Notes under the pieces: model-generated | What the model was told of the DNA's origin: nothing | Databases searched by the model: none | Seen by the model: only the letters and a program-made list of their open reading frames with translations | Program-made: the position numbers and the translations under genes | In this document: one piece after another, positions 5,033 to 5,391 of the stretch | Layout of the letters: every line of letters begins with the position of its first letter | How positions within the stretch are numbered: the first letter of the stretch is position 1 | From: Acidobacteriaceae bacterium | Lineage (GTDB): Bacteria > Acidobacteriota > Terriglobia > Terriglobales > Acidobacteriaceae | Length of the DNA stretch: 5,391 bases | Direction of reading: 5' to 3' | NCBI GenBank assembly: GCA_003140705.1 | Contig: PLKU01000023.1 | Span: 3,077-8,467, forward strand

Positions 5033-5391
5033 ATGGCGAGATTTGTCCTTGTACACGGCGCGTTTTCCGGCGCATGGATCTGGGGACCACTGACGGACCA
5101 TCTGAAGGCGGCCGGCCATGCGGTGGCCGCGTTTGATTTGCCCGGCCTCGGAGACGACAAAACGCCAGCCAGCGAAGTCACACTGGATCGCTGCGTGGCC
5201 CGCCTCTGTGAGGTGCTGGCTGCCGACTCCGAGCCGGCGATTGTAGTCGGTAACAGCATGGGCGGCGTAATCGCGACTCAGGCGGCGGCACGCTGTCCGG
5301 AACGGGTCGCGGCGCTCGTTTACGCAACCGCCTTCCTGCCAAAGAATGGTCAGAGTCTTCTTGACCTGACAAAGCTTCCGGAGGGGGCCGG
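5033..5391 (+). CDS. Alpha/beta-fold hydrolase, methylesterase/hydroxynitrile-lyase-like (partial, 3' end outside window)
   Basis: The ATG at 5033 is preceded by GGAG at 5024-5027 with a 5-base gap, and 119 codons are open to the right edge. The protein starts with a cytoplasmic-type N-terminus, 'MARFVLVHGAFSGAWIW', whose strand and 'HGA' turn (His8-Gly9) supply the oxyanion-hole side. 'AAGHAVAAFDLPGLGDD' at 26-42 follows. The nucleophile elbow is 'VVGNSMGG' at 71-78 (G-N-S-M-G, Ser75). 'CPERVAALVYATAFLP' at 88-103 comes next. This pattern is close to the small plant methylesterase/hydroxynitrile lyase group and its bacterial salicylate-esterase-like relatives, which cleave small esters. The acid and His of the triad lie beyond the edge, so activity cannot be judged. 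It is divergent from the amidase remnant, and its promoter appears to lie at that remnant's 5' end. Confidence 0.88.
   Translation, partial: MARFVLVHGAFSGAWIWGPLTDHLKAAGHAVAAFDLPGLGDDKTPASEVTLDRCVARLCEVLAADSEPAIVVGNSMGGVIATQAAARCPERVAALVYATAFLPKNGQSLLDLTKLPEGA

Noticed and set aside
4680..5090. Minus-strand open frame of 136 codons overlapping the amidase remnant
   Set aside because: It is a different frame; the amidase motifs are all in the frame ending at 4565, and this product shows none.

Overview
The window is GC-rich bacterial DNA (about 60% GC by eye, not counted) with ordinary chromosomal spacing and no phage, plasmid or CRISPR signature. The mix of genes suggests a soil heterotroph: an exported TolB-type propeller, a secreted GH5-like glycosidase, a SnoaL-type protein, an amidase-signature remnant and a small esterase-like hydrolase. 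My best guess is an Acidobacteriota member (Terriglobia-like). This rests partly on the style of a short palindrome at 3139-3166, which resembles intergenic palindromes I associate with that group. A proteobacterium is not excluded. No 16S or taxonomic marker gene is present.

Layout. (1) 1-698, minus strand: 5' part of a SnoaL-like cyclase fused to an ABM-like domain, running off the left edge and apparently read from a leaderless promoter. (2) 699-936: divergent intergenic region holding promoters in both directions. (3) 937-2784, plus strand: a complete exported protein of 615 residues with about nine PD40/WD40-like blades. (4) 2785-3196: a non-coding stretch with one copy of an imperfect ~60-bp repeat, a weak terminator candidate, a perfect 10-bp-arm inverted repeat and an extended -10 promoter. 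(5) 3197-4396, plus strand: a complete secreted GH5-type glycoside hydrolase in which the usual Asn-Glu-Pro motif reads Gln-Glu-Pro. (6) 4397-4564: a non-coding stretch with a second, decayed copy of the ~60-bp repeat. (7) 4565-4969, minus strand: an amidase-signature remnant lacking both ends. (8) 5033-5391, plus strand: start of an alpha/beta hydrolase with a G-N-S-M-G elbow, cut by the right edge.

The genes do not form an operon. Each has its own plausible promoter, and orientations alternate (-, +, +, -, +). The segment from about 2785 to 4980 looks like a site of past rearrangement: the glycosidase sits between two related ~60-bp repeats and is followed by a truncated amidase. I see no convincing novel multi-gene system. 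The most interesting signals are the flanking repeats, the QEP active site, the perfect palindrome at the glycosidase promoter and the doubly truncated amidase.
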